Positions 43,078 to 51,311 of a stretch of 64,000 nucleotides of DNA are shown piece after piece. The first letter of the stretch is position 1; every line of letters starts with the position of its first letter. This DNA comes from Arthrobacter woluwensis. GTDB lineage: Bacteria > Actinomycetota > Actinomycetes > Actinomycetales > Micrococcaceae. The notes below the pieces were generated by a model. The model searched no databases and was not told the origin of the DNA. It saw only the letters and a list, made by a program, of their open reading frames with translations. The DNA lies in the NCBI RefSeq assembly GCF_900105345.1, contig NZ_FNSN01000003.1, forward strand, positions 2,480,001-2,544,000, written 5' to 3'. A program made the position numbers and the translations under genes.

Positions 43078-43644
43078 GTGCTGAGCCCCGAATATCCCGT
43101 CCACACCGACCGGCTCCTGCTGCGGCCCATGACCGCCCAGGACATCGACCCCATGCTGCGCTACAAATCTCAGCCGGACGTGGTCCGCTTCGTCCCCTAC
43201 GGCCCCTTGACCCGGGAGGACATCGCCGACCGGATCGCCGGACGCTGGGGCCGGACCGAGCTGACCGAACCGGGCCAGTCCCTCACGCTCGCCCTCGAAG
43301 AGCGCGCGACGGGACGGCTGGTGGGTGACGCCGTCCTCTTCTGGCACAGCGCCGAACACCGCGCCGGCGAGGTCGGGTACATCCTCTCCCCTGAGGCGAC
43401 GGGGCTCGGCTACGCCACCGAGGCCGCGACCGCGATGCTGCGCCTGGGATTCGACGGCCTAGGTCTGCATCGCATGGTCGCCCGGCTCGACGAGCGCAAC
43501 ACCGCCTCCGCGCGTGTGGCCGAGCGGCTCGGGATGCGGCTCGAGGCCAGGCTGGTCCAGAACGAATGGTTCGAGGGCGAATGGTCCACCGAGCTCGTGT
43601 TCGCGATGCTGGAGGACGAGTGGCGGGCCTCGCCACTGCGCTGA
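43078..43644 (+). CDS. GNAT acetyltransferase, RimJ/RimL type
   Basis: 188-aa N-acetyltransferase of the Acetyltransf_3 group. It opens with the usual TDRLLLRPMTAQDIDPMLRY; the acetyl-CoA site is GYILSPEATGLGYATEAATAML (Q/RxxGxG/A region), then HRMVARLDERNTASARVAERLGMR and the closing WFEGEWSTELVFAM. The substrate is unknown (protein N-terminus or small amine). The start is GTG 43078, with TAGCAT exactly 6 nt upstream and no ribosome site, so it is probably leaderless. Confidence 0.92.
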   Translation: MLSPEYPVHTDRLLLRPMTAQDIDPMLRYKSQPDVVRFVPYGPLTREDIADRIAGRWGRTELTEPGQSLTLALEERATGRLVGDAVLFWHSAEHRAGEVGYILSPEATGLGYATEAATAMLRLGFDGLGLHRMVARLDERNTASARVAERLGMRLEARLVQNEWFEGEWSTELVFAMLEDEWRASPLR

Positions 43645-43738
43645 GGGTGATCGCGCAGGCGCTTTCCAGGCCGGAGTCCGTTCCCCGCCGGGCCGCCGTC
43701 GCCTAGGCTGAAAAAGCCCCACCGGGAGAGGACGAAGC

Positions 43739-44188
43739 ATGGCAGAAAAGGATAGCGGCCCCGCCTTCAGCGACGAGGAACGCGCCGCGATGAAGGAACG
43801 GTCCCGGGAGGTCAAAGCCTCACGCGGCAAGAACAAGGCCACTCCGGAGGAACTGGCGGCGGAAGTCGAGGAGAAGATCGCCTCCATGGACGAACCGGAC
43901 CGGATCCTGGCGGAGAAGGTCCACCAGATCGTCCTGGAACACGCGCCTCAGCTCAGCCCCAAGCTCTGGTACGGCATGCAGAGCTATGCGAACAAGGCCG
44001 GGAAATCGGTCCTGTTCTTCCAGGACGCGAAGAAGTTCAAGGCCCGCTACGCGACGCTGGGCTTCCAGGAGAGCGCGACCCTGGACGACGGTGACCTGTG
44101 GCCCACCTCGTACGCCCTCACGAAGCTCACGCCGGCGGTCGAGGCGAAGATCGTGGAGCTGGTCAAACGCGCGACGGCGGAGGGCTAG
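43739..44188 (+). CDS. DUF1801 family protein
   Basis: 149-aa protein with the YdhG/DUF1801 fold: IVLEHAPQLSPKLWYGMQSYA, GKSVLFFQDAKKFKARYATLGF and SATLDDGDLWPTSYALTKLTP. The N-terminal 50 residues are charged and helical (EERAAMKERSREVKASRGKN), unlike short DUF1801 proteins. Relatives include iron-chaperone-like proteins, but this member's role is unknown. ATG 43739 has GGGAGAGG about 8 nt upstream, and TAGGCT at 43705-43710 is a likely -10. Confidence 0.85.
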   Translation: MAEKDSGPAFSDEERAAMKERSREVKASRGKNKATPEELAAEVEEKIASMDEPDRILAEKVHQIVLEHAPQLSPKLWYGMQSYANKAGKSVLFFQDAKKFKARYATLGFQESATLDDGDLWPTSYALTKLTPAVEAKIVELVKRATAEG

Positions 44189-44280
44189 GACCGGCGGCCA
44201 TCTCTCGGAGGCTTCGCGCGCCGTGTGTGTGACCGCAGCGCGCGAAATCTCACGCCGCTGAGAACGTCGCGGGCTTAAAA

Positions 44281-44314
44281 CACCGCAGGGCCGGTGAAAA
44301 CCGGCCCTGCGGTG
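44281..44314 (-). terminator. intrinsic terminator of cspA
   Basis: Perfect 15-bp inverted repeat (44281-44295 with 44300-44314), loop GAAA. On the minus strand it is followed by TTTTAA, a classical Rho-independent terminator 14 bp after the cspA stop. Confidence 0.88.
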
Positions 44315-44327
44315 GATACTGAGAGTC

Positions 44328-44531
44328 TCAGAGAGGCTGGATGTCTGCAGCCTGCGGGCCCTTGGGGCCCTGCTGGATCTCGAAGGAGACCTTCTGGTTC
44401 TCTTCGAGGGAGCGGTAGCCCGAGGAGTTGATCGCGGAGAAGTGCGCGAACACGTCCTGGCTGCCGTCATCGGGGGAAATGAAGCCGAAGCCCTTTTCCG
44501 CGTTGAACCACTTCACTGTACCTGTAGCCAT
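44328..44531 (-). CDS. cspA: cold shock protein
   Basis: 67-aa single cold-shock domain RNA chaperone. RNP1 is KGFGFI and RNP2 is VFAHF in [19 protein letters not shown] and [11 protein letters not shown]. It binds single-stranded RNA and relieves structure. ATG 44531 has AGTGAGGAC upstream on the minus strand. The 138-bp gap up to the next gene (44532-44669) should hold a long 5' leader as in other csp genes; its distal part (about 44635-44690) is unusually AT-rich and likely contains the promoter, but I cannot place -35/-10 with confidence. Confidence 0.96.
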   Translation of the reverse strand: MATGTVKWFNAEKGFGFISPDDGSQDVFAHFSAINSSGYRSLEENQKVSFEIQQGPKGPQAADIQPL

Positions 44532-44669
44532 AATTCAGTCCTCACTGAAGGGGAGGTTGGTCCCGACGATCGGGCCTCCGGTGTGGGGTGCTCTCCACCG
44601 TTGCTTCAGAAAGGTGCGATCCGGGGACCGCAAATACTGAAATACAAAATGCCAAACACAACAACATGT

Positions 44670-46292
44670 TCAGTCTACAGGAGTCCCTGTCAGATGCACC
44701 ACCCTGAGACTGATCCACAGCAGGAGCACGTCGTCCGCGTGACGGAGATCCACACCGAACAGCTCCTGGACCCGCTTCAGCCGGTACCGGAGCGTGTTCT
44801 GGTGCAGGGAGAGCGCGGCTGCCGTCGTCGCCGAATCGCGGCCCGATTCGAGGTACGCGAGGACGGTCCGGGAATACTCGCTGCCATGGTCGTCGTCATG
44901 ACGGACCATGGCCAGAGCCGCCGGGGAGAAAAGTTGCTCCTTCGTCTGGAGGAACGCGCCGAGCTCCAGCAGAGCCAGCCTGCTGTGCAGATCGGACGCG
45001 CTGACGAAGCGCTCCCCCTCCGGGTCCAGGAGCAGCAGCGCCTGATCGGCCGAACGCCGCGAGGTGGCGATGGCCGTCACCGATGTCACGACCGCGCCCA
45101 GGGCCGCCCGGAGCGTCACACCGAGAGCTCCGGAGGCACGGTCCATGACGCGGCGGGCCAGGGTGCGGAGAGCCGGCTGTTCCTTCGCACCCACCTCGCC
45201 GAGCACCGCGTAGATCACCCCGTCCTCCTCCACGCACCATGTCCCCCGGCGCTGCGACTCCGTCAGCGTGCTCACCAGGTCCGTCAGGCGGGTCAGGGTG
45301 ACGGCGTCAGCGCCCGGGGTGGGGTCGGGCTCGAAGGCGAGCACGGCGAAGGGCGGCCGCAGCCCGAGGTTCAGGTGGCGCGCGACCAGAGGGGCGTCGT
45401 CGTCGCCGTGGATCAGCCGGCGCAGGCCTTCGGAGCGTCGCAGGCGGGCCAGGTCGCGGCCACTGCGAGCCCTGAGGAGGTGGAGGGCCGCGATGTCGGC
45501 GGCGCGTTCGAGGGCGGCTGCGGCGTGGTCGGGGAGGTCATCGCCGGGGTCCACCACCCACACGGAGCCGAGAGGCTCGTTTCCGGCGCGGACCGCGACC
45601 GCCATCCGGCCCATCGCATCACCCGAACCAGGAATCCGCACGGCGCCGCGAGCGCGGAAGACCGAGGCGTACTGCGCGGCGTTCTCCGGAAGATGCGGGA
45701 CCTGCCGCCCCAGGATGCCCTGCTGGCGGTCCAGGTCGATCGGCTGATCAGGCAGCGTCGAATAGGCGAGGACCTCCTCCTGAAGGTTCTCGATCGTCGT
45801 GGCGCCGCCCACCATCGCGGCGATGGCGTTGGCGAGCGCGAACAGATCGCCGGCGCCCAGCGCGGTGGGAGCGCCGCCGGCCTCGGCGACCGCGCCCAGG
45901 GCCGACTCCAGCAGCGTGTCGAGCTGCCGCCAGGACAGCTCCCCCTCCACCACGAGCACGGCGACGCCGGCCGATGCCGCCACGGCGCTCAGACGCCGGG
46001 CCCTGTCTGGCTCCGCCACCAGGCTCGCCGTCCTTTTGAGCACGACGGCGGCGTAGCCGGCATCCGCCGCATCCCGCAGGGTGGAGGTGGCCCCGTCCTC
46101 CGTGACGCCGACGCCGAGCAGCAGGCCTCCGGGCGCGTCCTGAAGCGATTCCAGAGGGTCCAGGATCACAGGGCTCACCAGAGTGAGCGGCCTGTCCGGC
46201 CCCAGATGATCCACGGCCAGGCCGGACGAGTTCAGCACCGCGGTGAGGTCGCGCACGGAGCGCGCGGCTGGAGCGCGGTCGATCGGTTCCAT
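44670..46292 (-). CDS. PucR/CdaR-family transcription regulator
   Basis: 540-aa regulator. The N-terminal PucR domain (about 10-160) contains LLLGVGVTEDGATSTLRDAADAGYAAVVLK. A GAF-like middle region (about 170-270) reads FALANAIAAMVGGATTIENL. The C-terminal PucR helix-turn-helix (HTH_30) near 480-535 is SGRDSATTAAALSLHQNTLRYRLKRVQELFG (in parts). PucR proteins control purine, amino acid or carbohydrate use. ATG 46292 has AGGAG upstream. It is divergent from a GNAT-enolase pair, with TAGTG half-sites between them, so it is likely the local regulator. Confidence 0.92.
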   Translation of the reverse strand: MEPIDRAPAARSVRDLTAVLNSSGLAVDHLGPDRPLTLVSPVILDPLESLQDAPGGLLLGVGVTEDGATSTLRDAADAGYAAVVLKRTASLVAEPDRARRLSAVAASAGVAVLVVEGELSWRQLDTLLESALGAVAEAGGAPTALGAGDLFALANAIAAMVGGATTIENLQEEVLAYSTLPDQPIDLDRQQGILGRQVPHLPENAAQYASVFRARGAVRIPGSGDAMGRMAVAVRAGNEPLGSVWVVDPGDDLPDHAAAALERAADIAALHLLRARSGRDLARLRRSEGLRRLIHGDDDAPLVARHLNLGLRPPFAVLAFEPDPTPGADAVTLTRLTDLVSTLTESQRRGTWCVEEDGVIYAVLGEVGAKEQPALRTLARRVMDRASGALGVTLRAALGAVVTSVTAIATSRRSADQALLLLDPEGERFVSASDLHSRLALLELGAFLQTKEQLFSPAALAMVRHDDDHGSEYSRTVLAYLESGRDSATTAAALSLHQNTLRYRLKRVQELFGVDLRHADDVLLLWISLRVVHLTGTPVD

Positions 46293-46353
46293 GGGCTCTC
46301 CTGGATCTGGCTGCGGTCGGATGTCCGCACGCGCTGCCGCGACGGTCTCTCCT

Positions 46354-46392
46354 TAGTGGCGAAGCACTACGAATTGAGACGATCTTAGTGCT
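46354..46392. promoter_or_regulatory. candidate PucR operator with three half-sites
   Basis: TAGTG (46354-46358), CACTA within AGCACTA (46363-46369), and TAGTGCT (46386-46392). The first two form TAGTG-N6-CACTA and the last two form AGCACTA-N16-TAGTGCT. All lie in the 144-bp gap between the divergent PucR and GNAT genes. Confidence 0.5.
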
Positions 46393-46436
46393 TTCCACCG
46401 AAGCCGGATCGCGTGATCGTCCCCCAGAGTGGAACC

Positions 46437-47336
46437 ATGTCTTCCCTCTCCTCCCCGCATCCGTTGACGGCTCAGGCGCAGCGAGCGGCGCAAGCCGCCG
46501 CCGACGCCGCCGGTGTGACCGTCCGTGATGAGCATGACCTCGAACGCCATCGTGAGATCGAGGCGCTCCTGGTGTCCATCTGGGGCATGTCCCCACAGGG
46601 CGCACCCATCCCGTTCGATGTGCTCCGGGGCATCTCGCACGCGGGCTGCAACATCTCCACCGCTTATCTGCCGGATGGCCGCGTCTGCGGTGCGGCGGTC
46701 GCGCTCGTCACCCCGGAACACGGCAGCTACTCGCTCATCGCAGGGGTGGCCCCGGACATCGGCGACAAGGGCGTGGGCTTCGCTCTCAAGCAACACCAGA
46801 GGGCCTGGTGCCTGGAACGGGGCATCGAGACCATGAGCTGGACCTTCGACCCGCTCGTGAGCCGGAACGCCCGTTTCAACCTGGCCAAATTGGGCGCGCA
46901 CGTCATCGAATACACCCGGAACTTCTACGGGATCATGGACGACGAGATCAACGCCCAAGACGAGAGCGACCGCCTCGTCGCCGTGTGGCCTCTCGCCAGC
47001 GACGACGCGGTGGCCTGCAGCGAAGGCCGCCCCCGCGATGTGGAGCTCCCCTCCGGCCTCGACGCCACCGTCCTCGGCGCCGGCCCGGACGGCGAGGCGC
47101 ACTTGCTGCAGTCAGAGGACACGCTGTGGGCTCGGGCTCCCCGGGACATCGTCGCCTTGCGCGCGCAGAGTCCGGACCTGGCCGCGGCCTGGCGCCGGGA
47201 GCTGAGGGAGGTCTTCGAATCCGCGTTCGCTGCGGGACGGACCGCCGACGGTGTGACGCGCGACGGCTGGTACCGCCTCTCCCCCGCCCCGGCGACCATG
47301 TCCACCAAGCTCGATGATCTGGAGAACGCACGATGA
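46437..47336 (+). CDS. COG3375-type GNAT acyltransferase
   Basis: 299-aa predicted acyltransferase of the group found beside OSBS/NSAR-type enolases. Blocks: EIEALLVSIWGMSPQGAPIP, GAAVALVTPEHGSYSLIAGVAP, GVGFALKQHQRAWCLERGIE, and TWTFDPLVSRNARFNLAKLG-type text seen here as SWTFDPLVSRNARFNLAKLG; NFYG follows. In Geobacillus a related enzyme succinylates D-amino acids before racemisation. The N-terminal 40 residues are Ala-rich. ATG 46437 is chosen over upstream GTG-type codons for homology; the ribosome site is weak. It overlaps the enolase start (ATGA). Confidence 0.85.
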   Translation: MSSLSSPHPLTAQAQRAAQAAADAAGVTVRDEHDLERHREIEALLVSIWGMSPQGAPIPFDVLRGISHAGCNISTAYLPDGRVCGAAVALVTPEHGSYSLIAGVAPDIGDKGVGFALKQHQRAWCLERGIETMSWTFDPLVSRNARFNLAKLGAHVIEYTRNFYGIMDDEINAQDESDRLVAVWPLASDDAVACSEGRPRDVELPSGLDATVLGAGPDGEAHLLQSEDTLWARAPRDIVALRAQSPDLAAAWRRELREVFESAFAAGRTADGVTRDGWYRLSPAPATMSTKLDDLENAR

Positions 47337-48445
47337 AGATCACCAAAGCCTCCATCTCCCTGCTGGAGGTTCCGCTGAAGGAACCGTTCGTGGTGTCCTA
47401 CGACACCTACGCCACTATGCCCAGCATCGTGCTGACCCTGGAGACCGACGACGGCCTGGTCGGTTTCGGAGAGAGCGTGCCGGACGCACACGTCACGGGC
47501 GAGACTCCCGGAGGCGCTGTGGAGGCCCTGCGCACCCTGCTGCTGCCGGCGGTCCTCGGTCTGGACCCGCGTGACATCACCGCGATTCACCAGCGGATGG
47601 ACGCCGCGTTGAAAGGCAACGGATCGGCCAAGGCCGCCGTCGACATCGCCTGCTGGGACCTCGCGGGCAAGGCCGCGGACCGCCCGGTCTATGCACTGCT
47701 CGGTGGACGGAAGCCGGAGAACCCCACGATCGCTCGTGTGATGAGCATCCTCGCCCCCGACACCCTGGCCGCCCAGGCCGTGGAGGCACGGGACGAGGGA
47801 TTCCGTCACCTGAAGATGAAGCTCGGCGGCCGCGATGGGCTCGACGTCGAGCGAGTCCGGGCGGTGCGCGCCGCGATCGGCCACGACCTCGCCATCCGGG
47901 TGGACGCCAACCAGGGATGGGGCGACCCCGCCACGGCGATCGCGATGATCCGGGAACTCGAGCCGTTCGGAATCGACTGGGTGGAGCAGCCCATCCGGGC
48001 GGACGACGTGGACGGGTTCGAACTGATCAGGGCGCAGGTCGGAGTCCGGCTGATGGCGGATGAGGCGGTGGTGGCCCAGGCGGACCTCGCCCGCTTCGTC
48101 AAGGCCCGCAGCGTGGACATGGTGAACCTCAAGCTCCAGAAGAGCGGCGGCATCACCCCCTGCCACCGCCTGGCCACACAGGCCGAACTCGCCGGCTTCT
48201 CGGTCCAGGTGGGATCGATGCTGGAGACGAGCATCGCCTCCGCAGCCGGATACCATCTGGCCCTCGCCCATCCGGCGATCGTGTCCACGGAACTGTCCGG
48301 TCCGGTGAAGTTCACCCGCGAACCGGGGAACCTCGAGTTCCGCATCCCGGAGGTCCTGGTGTCCGACCGGCCGGGTCTCGGCGTGGACGTCGATCCGGAC
48401 GTGCTGGAAGACCTCACCACGGACCGCTGGGAGGTCTCCGCCTGA
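47333..48445 (+). CDS. enolase-superfamily racemase (OSBS/NSAR or dipeptide epimerase type)
   Basis: 370-aa muconate-lactonizing-enzyme subgroup member. Catalytic KxK is Lys161-Met-Lys163 (HLKMKLGG); metal ligands are Asp191 (RVDANQGW), Glu218 (WVEQP) and Asp243 (LMADEA); the second catalytic Lys267 is in NLKLQKSGG. This set fits both N-succinylamino acid racemase/o-succinylbenzoate synthase and dipeptide epimerases; sequence alone does not decide. The coupled COG3375-type acyltransferase favours an N-acylamino acid racemase. No M20 deacylase, the third enzyme of the known D-to-L amino acid route, is nearby. ATG 47333 overlaps the GNAT stop. Confidence 0.9.
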   Translation: MKITKASISLLEVPLKEPFVVSYDTYATMPSIVLTLETDDGLVGFGESVPDAHVTGETPGGAVEALRTLLLPAVLGLDPRDITAIHQRMDAALKGNGSAKAAVDIACWDLAGKAADRPVYALLGGRKPENPTIARVMSILAPDTLAAQAVEARDEGFRHLKMKLGGRDGLDVERVRAVRAAIGHDLAIRVDANQGWGDPATAIAMIRELEPFGIDWVEQPIRADDVDGFELIRAQVGVRLMADEAVVAQADLARFVKARSVDMVNLKLQKSGGITPCHRLATQAELAGFSVQVGSMLETSIASAAGYHLALAHPAIVSTELSGPVKFTREPGNLEFRIPEVLVSDRPGLGVDVDPDVLEDLTTDRWEVSA

Positions 48446-48502
48446 GAGGTCGGGCCGGCGGCCTTGGAGTTCAACCCTCGGCCCCGGCCCACCCCCGGCC
48501 GG

Positions 48503-48742
48503 TCAGCGCTCTTCGCGGTAGGCGTGATGCAGGTCGTTCGCGAGCCCGGGCTGCTCGTGGGCCTTGACCTCGGCTTCTCGCCTCCGGTCCCGCCAGAGCT
48601 GGATCTCGTTGACGATCACGACGAACAGCGGGAACAGCACCGTGAGGAACCGGCCCCAGAAGGACATGTCGTCCCGGACCACCGCGAAGACGACGGCGGC
48701 CGCCAGGATCACGAAATACAGAATGCGAAAGGTCCTGGTCAT
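48503..48742 (-). CDS. small two-TM membrane protein
   Basis: 79-aa protein with two hydrophobic helices (about 5-24 FRILYFVILAAAVVFAVV and 33-52 GRFLTVLFPLFVVIVNEI) and a charged C-terminal tail RDRRREAEVKAHEQ. No family recognised. ATG 48742 has GGGGAG 5 nt upstream; a longer frame upstream has no coding character. Confidence 0.7.
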   Translation of the reverse strand: MTRTFRILYFVILAAAVVFAVVRDDMSFWGRFLTVLFPLFVVIVNEIQLWRDRRREAEVKAHEQPGLANDLHHAYREER

Positions 48743-48973
48743 GCTCCCCGCACCGCCTCGGCCCGAACCCGTGCCCGTACTGTCTCGCTGGTCCGGTTCC
48801 TGCCTGTCCTGGGATGTCCCACGGTTCCCCTCTCCCTCTGCCGCACTCGGCCTCCTATCAGTCCGCCTGTTGCTGACCGCCTGCTGGTCGCTCAAGCCGT
48901 TCCGCCTTCGACAGTATCCCGAGTCGGAGCCGGGCGCTGATTTCGAGAAACTTCTGTGGAAATTCTTCCGGCC

Positions 48974-49000
48974 TGTCGATCCACAGGCCTCTCGATCGTC
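48974..49000 (+). promoter_or_regulatory. candidate ECF42 promoter of the DGPF-sigma operon
   Basis: TGTCGA (48974-48979), the -35 element reported for ECF42 sigma factors, is followed after 17 bp by CGTC (48997-49000), a plausible ECF -10. A start near 49007 would give a leader of about 43 nt ending in AAGGAGGAAAAGTC before ATG 49050. CTGTGGA/TCCACAG (48954-48960 with 48980-48986) forms an inverted repeat around the -35. The remainder of the 307-bp gap 48743-49049 shows nothing I can support. Confidence 0.6.
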
Positions 49001-49049
49001 TTGTAGCTGAGCCCGCCAAGGGCCACCATCGAGTGAAGGAGGAAAAGTC

Positions 49050-49427
49050 ATGCGATACACCCTGTTGCTGCATTACCCGGAGATGAGCCCCGAGGAGCTC
49101 GGCCCGGAGGTCCTGGCTCAAGGTCAGGAGGCGATGCGTTCCTACGCCGCGACCCTGCAGCAGGCCGGCGTGCTACTCGGCGCGGAGGTGCTGCAGCCCT
49201 CCCACGCCAGCACCACGGTGACCGTCCGGGACGGGCAACTGCGAGTCCAGGACGGGCCTTTCGCCGACACGAAGGAACAGCTCGGCGGGTACTTCGTGCT
49301 GGATGTGCCGGACCTGGACGCCGCCCTCGAGTGGGCCGGCCAGGCGCCCGGGGCACAGTGGGGCGCGGTCGAGATCCGGCCGGGCGCCACCCATACCGTG
49401 GACGGCGTGTGGGTGCCGAACGGCTGA
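49050..49427 (+). CDS. YCII/DGPF-domain protein
   Basis: 125-aa protein of the YCII-related family with the DGPF motif: LQPSHASTTVTVRDGQLRVQ then DGPFADTKEQLGGYFVLDVP. Such proteins are the constant genomic partners of ECF42 sigma factors; their biochemical role is unknown, with a YciI-like hydrolase or ligand-binding fold likely. Excellent AAGGAGG upstream of ATG 49050. The sigma gene follows 11 bp later, and a candidate ECF42 promoter precedes it. Confidence 0.94.
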   Translation: MRYTLLLHYPEMSPEELGPEVLAQGQEAMRSYAATLQQAGVLLGAEVLQPSHASTTVTVRDGQLRVQDGPFADTKEQLGGYFVLDVPDLDAALEWAGQAPGAQWGAVEIRPGATHTVDGVWVPNG

Positions 49428-49438
49428 CCCTGCGGTCG

Positions 49439-50794
49439 ATGTCCGAACACGACGCCGACGCGCGGGCCGCAGCGGAACTGGCCGCCCGCGCGTCGTACGG
49501 CCGCCTGATCGCCGCCCTGGCCGCCGGCACCGGAGACGTGCTCCTCGCGGAGGACGCCTTGGCCGACGCGTTCGAACGAGCCTTACGGCGCTGGCCTGTG
49601 GACGGCGTGCCGACGAGCCCGGAAGGCTGGCTGCTCACCGTGGCGCGCAACCGGCAACGGGACGAGTGGAAGTCCGCCCGGCACCGGCTGGCAGCCGCGC
49701 TGGAGGGAATCGAGGTGACGGCAATGGACTCACCGGAGGGCACGGCCTTCCCGGACCGGCGGTTGTCGTTGCTGCTGACCTGCGCTCATCCCGCGATCGC
49801 GGAGGACATCCGCACACCCCTGATGCTTCAGACGGTGCTGGGGTTCGATGCGGCGCAGATCGGCGCCGCCTTCGCGATCCCGGCCGCCACCATGGCACAA
49901 CGGCTGGTGCGGGCGAAGCGCCGGATCAGGGACGCGGGGATCCCGTTCGAGCTGCCGGGTCGTGAGGCACTCGCCTCCAGGCTGCCCTCGGTCCTGGAAG
50001 CGGTGTACGGGTGCCTGTCCATCGCGGCGCCGGCCGGCACCACGGGCTCGGCTCAGGGTGGCTCAGCCCAGGACGACCCGGTTCAGGGTGACCCGGTTCA
50101 GGGCGACCCGGTTCAGAGCCGTCCGGTTCAAGGCGATCCCATGCCTTGGCCGATGGTGTCCGAGGGACTGTTTCTCGCCGAGATCGCCGCCGACTGCCTC
50201 GGCAACGACGCGGAGTCCTGGTCCCTGGCCGCGCTGGCCGCGTTTCTCTTGTCGCGACCTGTCGGGGGCACCTACGTGCCGCTCGAGGATCAGGACCCCG
50301 GCTCCTGGAACACCGCACTTCTGCACCGCGCCGAGGGATACCTGCGGAGGGCCTCGGACGTGACCTCCGAGTCGGGAGATCGCGGCACACCGGGGCGGTT
50401 TCAGCTGGAAGCCGCGATCCAGGCGGTGCACGCCGACCGCGCCCGGACCGGCCGGACGGAGTGGGCCGCGTTGGGCACCTTGTACGCCGCACTGAACCTC
50501 GTGGCGCCGACGCTGGGCTCCCGGGTGGCGGAAGCCGCGGTCCTCCGGCGTACGGACGGACCCCTGGCCGCCCTCCGTCGCCTCGATGAACTGGCTGAGC
50601 AGCATCCGCAGGAATGCGAGCGTTTCCAGCCGTACGCCGTCGCACGCGCGGATGCGCTCAGAAGCGCAGGAAGCCTCGACGCCGCCGCCGAATGCCTGGA
50701 GCGGGCCCTTCACCTGACGGCGGACGAACCGGTGCGGGTTCATCTCCGCGCTCAACTGGAGGCGGTCCAGCGGGAGCAGTCAGGCAGGGTCTGA
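49439..50794 (+). CDS. ECF42-family RNA polymerase sigma factor
   Basis: 451-aa extracytoplasmic-function sigma factor with the long C-terminal extension typical of ECF42. Sigma-2 (about 18-80) has LAEDALADAFERALRRWP and PEGWLLTVARNRQRDEWK; sigma-4 (about 105-165) has LLTCAHPAIAEDIRTPLML, QTVLGFDAAQIGAAFAIPAATMAQRLVRAKRRI (in parts). The helical TPR-like domain (about 245-440) contains LAEIAADCLGNDAESWSLAALAAFLLS-type text and RFQLEAAIQAVHA. In relatives this domain is needed for activity in place of an anti-sigma factor. Odd feature: residues about 205-236 form a Gln/Asp/Pro repeat linker encoded by 15-bp units. Confidence 0.93.
   Translation: MSEHDADARAAAELAARASYGRLIAALAAGTGDVLLAEDALADAFERALRRWPVDGVPTSPEGWLLTVARNRQRDEWKSARHRLAAALEGIEVTAMDSPEGTAFPDRRLSLLLTCAHPAIAEDIRTPLMLQTVLGFDAAQIGAAFAIPAATMAQRLVRAKRRIRDAGIPFELPGREALASRLPSVLEAVYGCLSIAAPAGTTGSAQGGSAQDDPVQGDPVQGDPVQSRPVQGDPMPWPMVSEGLFLAEIAADCLGNDAESWSLAALAAFLLSRPVGGTYVPLEDQDPGSWNTALLHRAEGYLRRASDVTSESGDRGTPGRFQLEAAIQAVHADRARTGRTEWAALGTLYAALNLVAPTLGSRVAEAAVLRRTDGPLAALRRLDELAEQHPQECERFQPYAVARADALRSAGSLDAAAECLERALHLTADEPVRVHLRAQLEAVQREQSGRV
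50080..50139 (+). repeat. four tandem 15-bp units in the ECF42 linker
   Basis: Units at 50080, 50095, 50110 and 50125 start GGTTCA and encode GDPVQ-like pentapeptides. Decayed copies (GGCTCAG...) precede them from 50050. They lie exactly between the sigma-4 and TPR-like domains, so length changes would alter only the linker. Confidence 0.8.
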
Positions 50795-50858
50795 AGCAGC
50801 GAACGAGGTCGACGGTGCGTGTATCACCGGCCTGAGGCCTGCTCGGTGGGCCGGAGCC

Positions 50859-51311
50859 TCAGACCACCAGGTCGAGCCGGTGATCCGCGCCGCGGAAGCT
50901 GAAGCTGTCACCCTCACGCAGCCCCTGGATCGCGTCGAACACGGGCGACCCCGGGGCGATGCCCTCGTAGCTGACACCGTCGCAGTCGAAGGAACTGGAG
51001 GCGACCCCCACCACATAGTGGTCTCCGCCGTACGCGACGATGGCACCCGGGCGCACAGTCTCCGTCACGCTGACATCGAGCGCGTCGATGGCCGCCAGGA
51101 GCTCCTTCTGGTGAGCTTCCACGCCCTGGAAGAGCTCGACGAACTCGCCTTCCTCGTCCGAATGGGAGAGGTCGTCCGGCTCGATGGGGGAACTGGTGTC
51201 GACTTCGGCCGCGGAGTGTTCCGCCGCCGCGTCGTCCGCGACAGCCTTGTTCTCCGAGAGTGCCTGCGCCTTGAGGGCTTCCTTGACGCGTTCCTTGGCG
51301 GCCGTGTCCAT
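50859..51311 (-). CDS. GreA/GreB C-terminal-domain-like protein
   Basis: 150-aa protein. The N-terminal half is Ala/Glu/Asp-rich and helical (KERVKEALKAQALSENKAVA, then a disordered acidic stretch). The C-terminal half (about 92-150) resembles the FKBP-like RNA-polymerase-binding domain of GreA/GreB/Rnk: PGAIVAYGGDHYVVG, SYEGIAPGSPVFDAIQGLREGD. It lacks the long coiled coil with the acidic tip of true GreA, so a transcript-cleavage role is unlikely; it may bind RNA polymerase or act as an anti-Gre factor. ATG 51311 is chosen over 51344 for AAGCAGG upstream. Confidence 0.7.
   Translation of the reverse strand: MDTAAKERVKEALKAQALSENKAVADDAAAEHSAAEVDTSSPIEPDDLSHSDEEGEFVELFQGVEAHQKELLAAIDALDVSVTETVRPGAIVAYGGDHYVVGVASSSFDCDGVSYEGIAPGSPVFDAIQGLREGDSFSFRGADHRLDLVV

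Noticed and set aside
50080-50139. CRISPR-like array
   Set aside because: The 15-bp units are contiguous with no spacers and lie in frame inside the ECF42 coding region, so they are a coding tandem repeat.
50827-50854. Terminator between the ECF42 and GreA-like genes
   Set aside because: CCGGCC/GGCCGG is only 6 bp with a 16-nt loop, too weak to claim beside the other strong hairpins in the window.
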